DNA from: Gammaproteobacteria bacterium
GTDB lineage: Bacteria; Pseudomonadota; Gammaproteobacteria; PS1; Pseudothioglobaceae
Direction of reading: 5' to 3'
Length of the DNA stretch: 6,190 nt
NCBI GenBank assembly: GCA_003489145.1
Contig: DNJI01000010.1
Location: 1-6,190 of the forward strand
Positions within the stretch are counted from its first letter, which is position 1. The number at the start of each line of letters is the position of its first letter. Below the pieces are notes generated by a model that made no database searches, had not been told where the DNA came from, and was given only the letters and a program-made list of their open reading frames with translations. The position numbers and the translations under genes are program-made. Shown here one piece after another: positions 5,470-6,190 of the stretch.

Positions 5470-6190
5470 TGTTTACTATTTGCGCCTTATACCAATTTGT
5501 ACGATTAGATGATTTTGAAACGTTTCGCACCCCATTGCGTGAGCTAATGGTCGAGCTAGAGGTTAAAGGCACGATCCTTTTGGCTTTAGAGGGTTTAAAT
5601 GGTACGATTTCAGGTTCAAAAGCATCGATTGATGGTGTTATCCAATTTTTACAAGATGATGGCCGGTTTGACAATTTAGAGATTAAATTTTCTCATAGTG
5701 AAGTCACGCCATTTAAGCGCTTAAAGGTCAAACTTAAAAAAGAAATTGTAACGCTAGGTGTTGAGCATATCGACCCTTTGTCTTCTGTGGGTACTTATGT
5801 CAATCCCCAGGATTGGAACGCACTCATTAGTGATCCTGACGTAGTGTTGATTGACACCCGTAATAATTATGAATATGAAATCGGCAGTTTTAAAGGCGCT
5901 ATCAACCCCAATACTGAAACCTTTAGAGAGTTTCCTGAATATACTAAAAATAACTTAGAACAATATCGTGGCAAGAAAGTAGCGATGTTTTGTACCGGCG
6001 GTATTCGTTGTGAAAAATCAACGGCTTATTTAAAGTCTCAAGGGTTTGATACGGTTTATCATCTACACGGCGGTATTTTAAAATACTTAGAAGAAGTGGA
6101 TGAAGACCAGAGTCTATGGGAAGGAGAGTGCTTTGTGTTTGATGATCGTGTTGCCGTTAAGCACAACTTAGAGCAAGGTCAATACGACCA
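5469..6190 (+). CDS. trhO: tRNA uridine(34) hydroxylase / rhodanese-domain protein (TrhO/YceA family), 3'-truncated by window edge
   Basis: An open frame of 240 codons reaches the right edge without a stop; family members have roughly 300-350 residues, so about a quarter is missing. TrhO performs oxygen-dependent hydroxylation of U34 in tRNAs, the first step to cmo5U or mo5U wobble modifications. The N-terminal domain (about 1-95) contains ALEGLNGTISGS, the family's LA-x-EGIN-like signature. A rhodanese domain follows (about 108-210) with DTRNNYEYEIGSFKGA. The active loop is CTGGIRCEKS: Cys175 begins the CxxxxR rhodanese loop and Cys181 follows Arg180, then HLHGGI. The final visible stretch CFVFDDRVAV introduces the Cys-rich C-terminal region, which lies off the window. 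The ATG at 5469 places the conserved ALYQFV segment at residues 6-11, as in short-form members; no Shine-Dalgarno is evident. It is transcribed divergently from dxs. Confidence 0.93.
   Translation, partial: MFTICALYQFVRLDDFETFRTPLRELMVELEVKGTILLALEGLNGTISGSKASIDGVIQFLQDDGRFDNLEIKFSHSEVTPFKRLKVKLKKEIVTLGVEHIDPLSSVGTYVNPQDWNALISDPDVVLIDTRNNYEYEIGSFKGAINPNTETFREFPEYTKNNLEQYRGKKVAMFCTGGIRCEKSTAYLKSQGFDTVYHLHGGILKYLEEVDEDQSLWEGECFVFDDRVAVKHNLEQGQYD

Noticed and set aside
5444..5674. Minus-strand open frame of 76 codons upstream of dxs.
   Set aside because: It is antisense to the clearly recognisable N-terminal domain of TrhO, and its composition is rich in Ser, Asn and Lys without motifs.
1..6190. 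Search for mobile elements, CRISPR repeats, tRNA or rRNA genes and attachment sites.
   Set aside because: I saw no transposase-like frame, spaced direct repeats, cloverleaf or long inverted repeats; the only repeats are the short ones listed.

Overview
The window looks like a low-GC (roughly 40%) gammaproteobacterial chromosome. RlmN, IspG, Ndk and Dxs all resemble their E. coli counterparts closely, with matching catalytic residues and, for IspG, identical cysteine numbering. The order ndk-rlmN-(membrane protein)-ispG echoes the ndk-rlmN-pilF-rodZ-ispG block of many gammaproteobacteria. The AT-rich compact layout, with 4-bp gene overlaps, would fit a streamlined lineage such as the SUP05/Thioglobus group or a related symbiont. 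That placement is a guess from composition and layout, not a demonstrated match.

Layout: (1) The tail of an HU-type DNA-binding protein gene ends at 67 and is followed by a clear rho-independent terminator. (2) A candidate extended -10 promoter precedes ndk (nucleoside diphosphate kinase). (3) A hairpin with a short U-run separates ndk from rlmN (23S rRNA/tRNA m2A methyltransferase), an unrecognised 95-residue single-pass membrane protein, and ispG. The last three are joined by ATGA start/stop overlaps, so they are very probably one translationally coupled operon. (4) On the minus strand, dxs and a DUF2062 membrane-protein gene form a second coupled pair, converging on ispG with an 11-bp overlap of coding ends. 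(5) A short divergent regulatory region separates dxs from a plus-strand rhodanese-type tRNA uridine hydroxylase gene (trhO/yceA family), which runs off the right edge.

Functional themes are isoprenoid precursor synthesis by the MEP pathway (Dxs, step 1, and IspG, the penultimate step, in convergent units) and RNA modification (RlmN and TrhO). Most of the window is ordinary housekeeping DNA. The items worth a second look are the small membrane-protein gene in the slot often held by pilF/rodZ, a (CA)5 tract at its junction with rlmN, the dubious 20-codon N-terminal extension of dxs, the hairpin almost touching the rlmN start, and the dxs-DUF2062 coupling. I found no mobile element, CRISPR array, tRNA or rRNA, no gene-free stretch longer than about 100 bases, and no convincing new multi-gene system.
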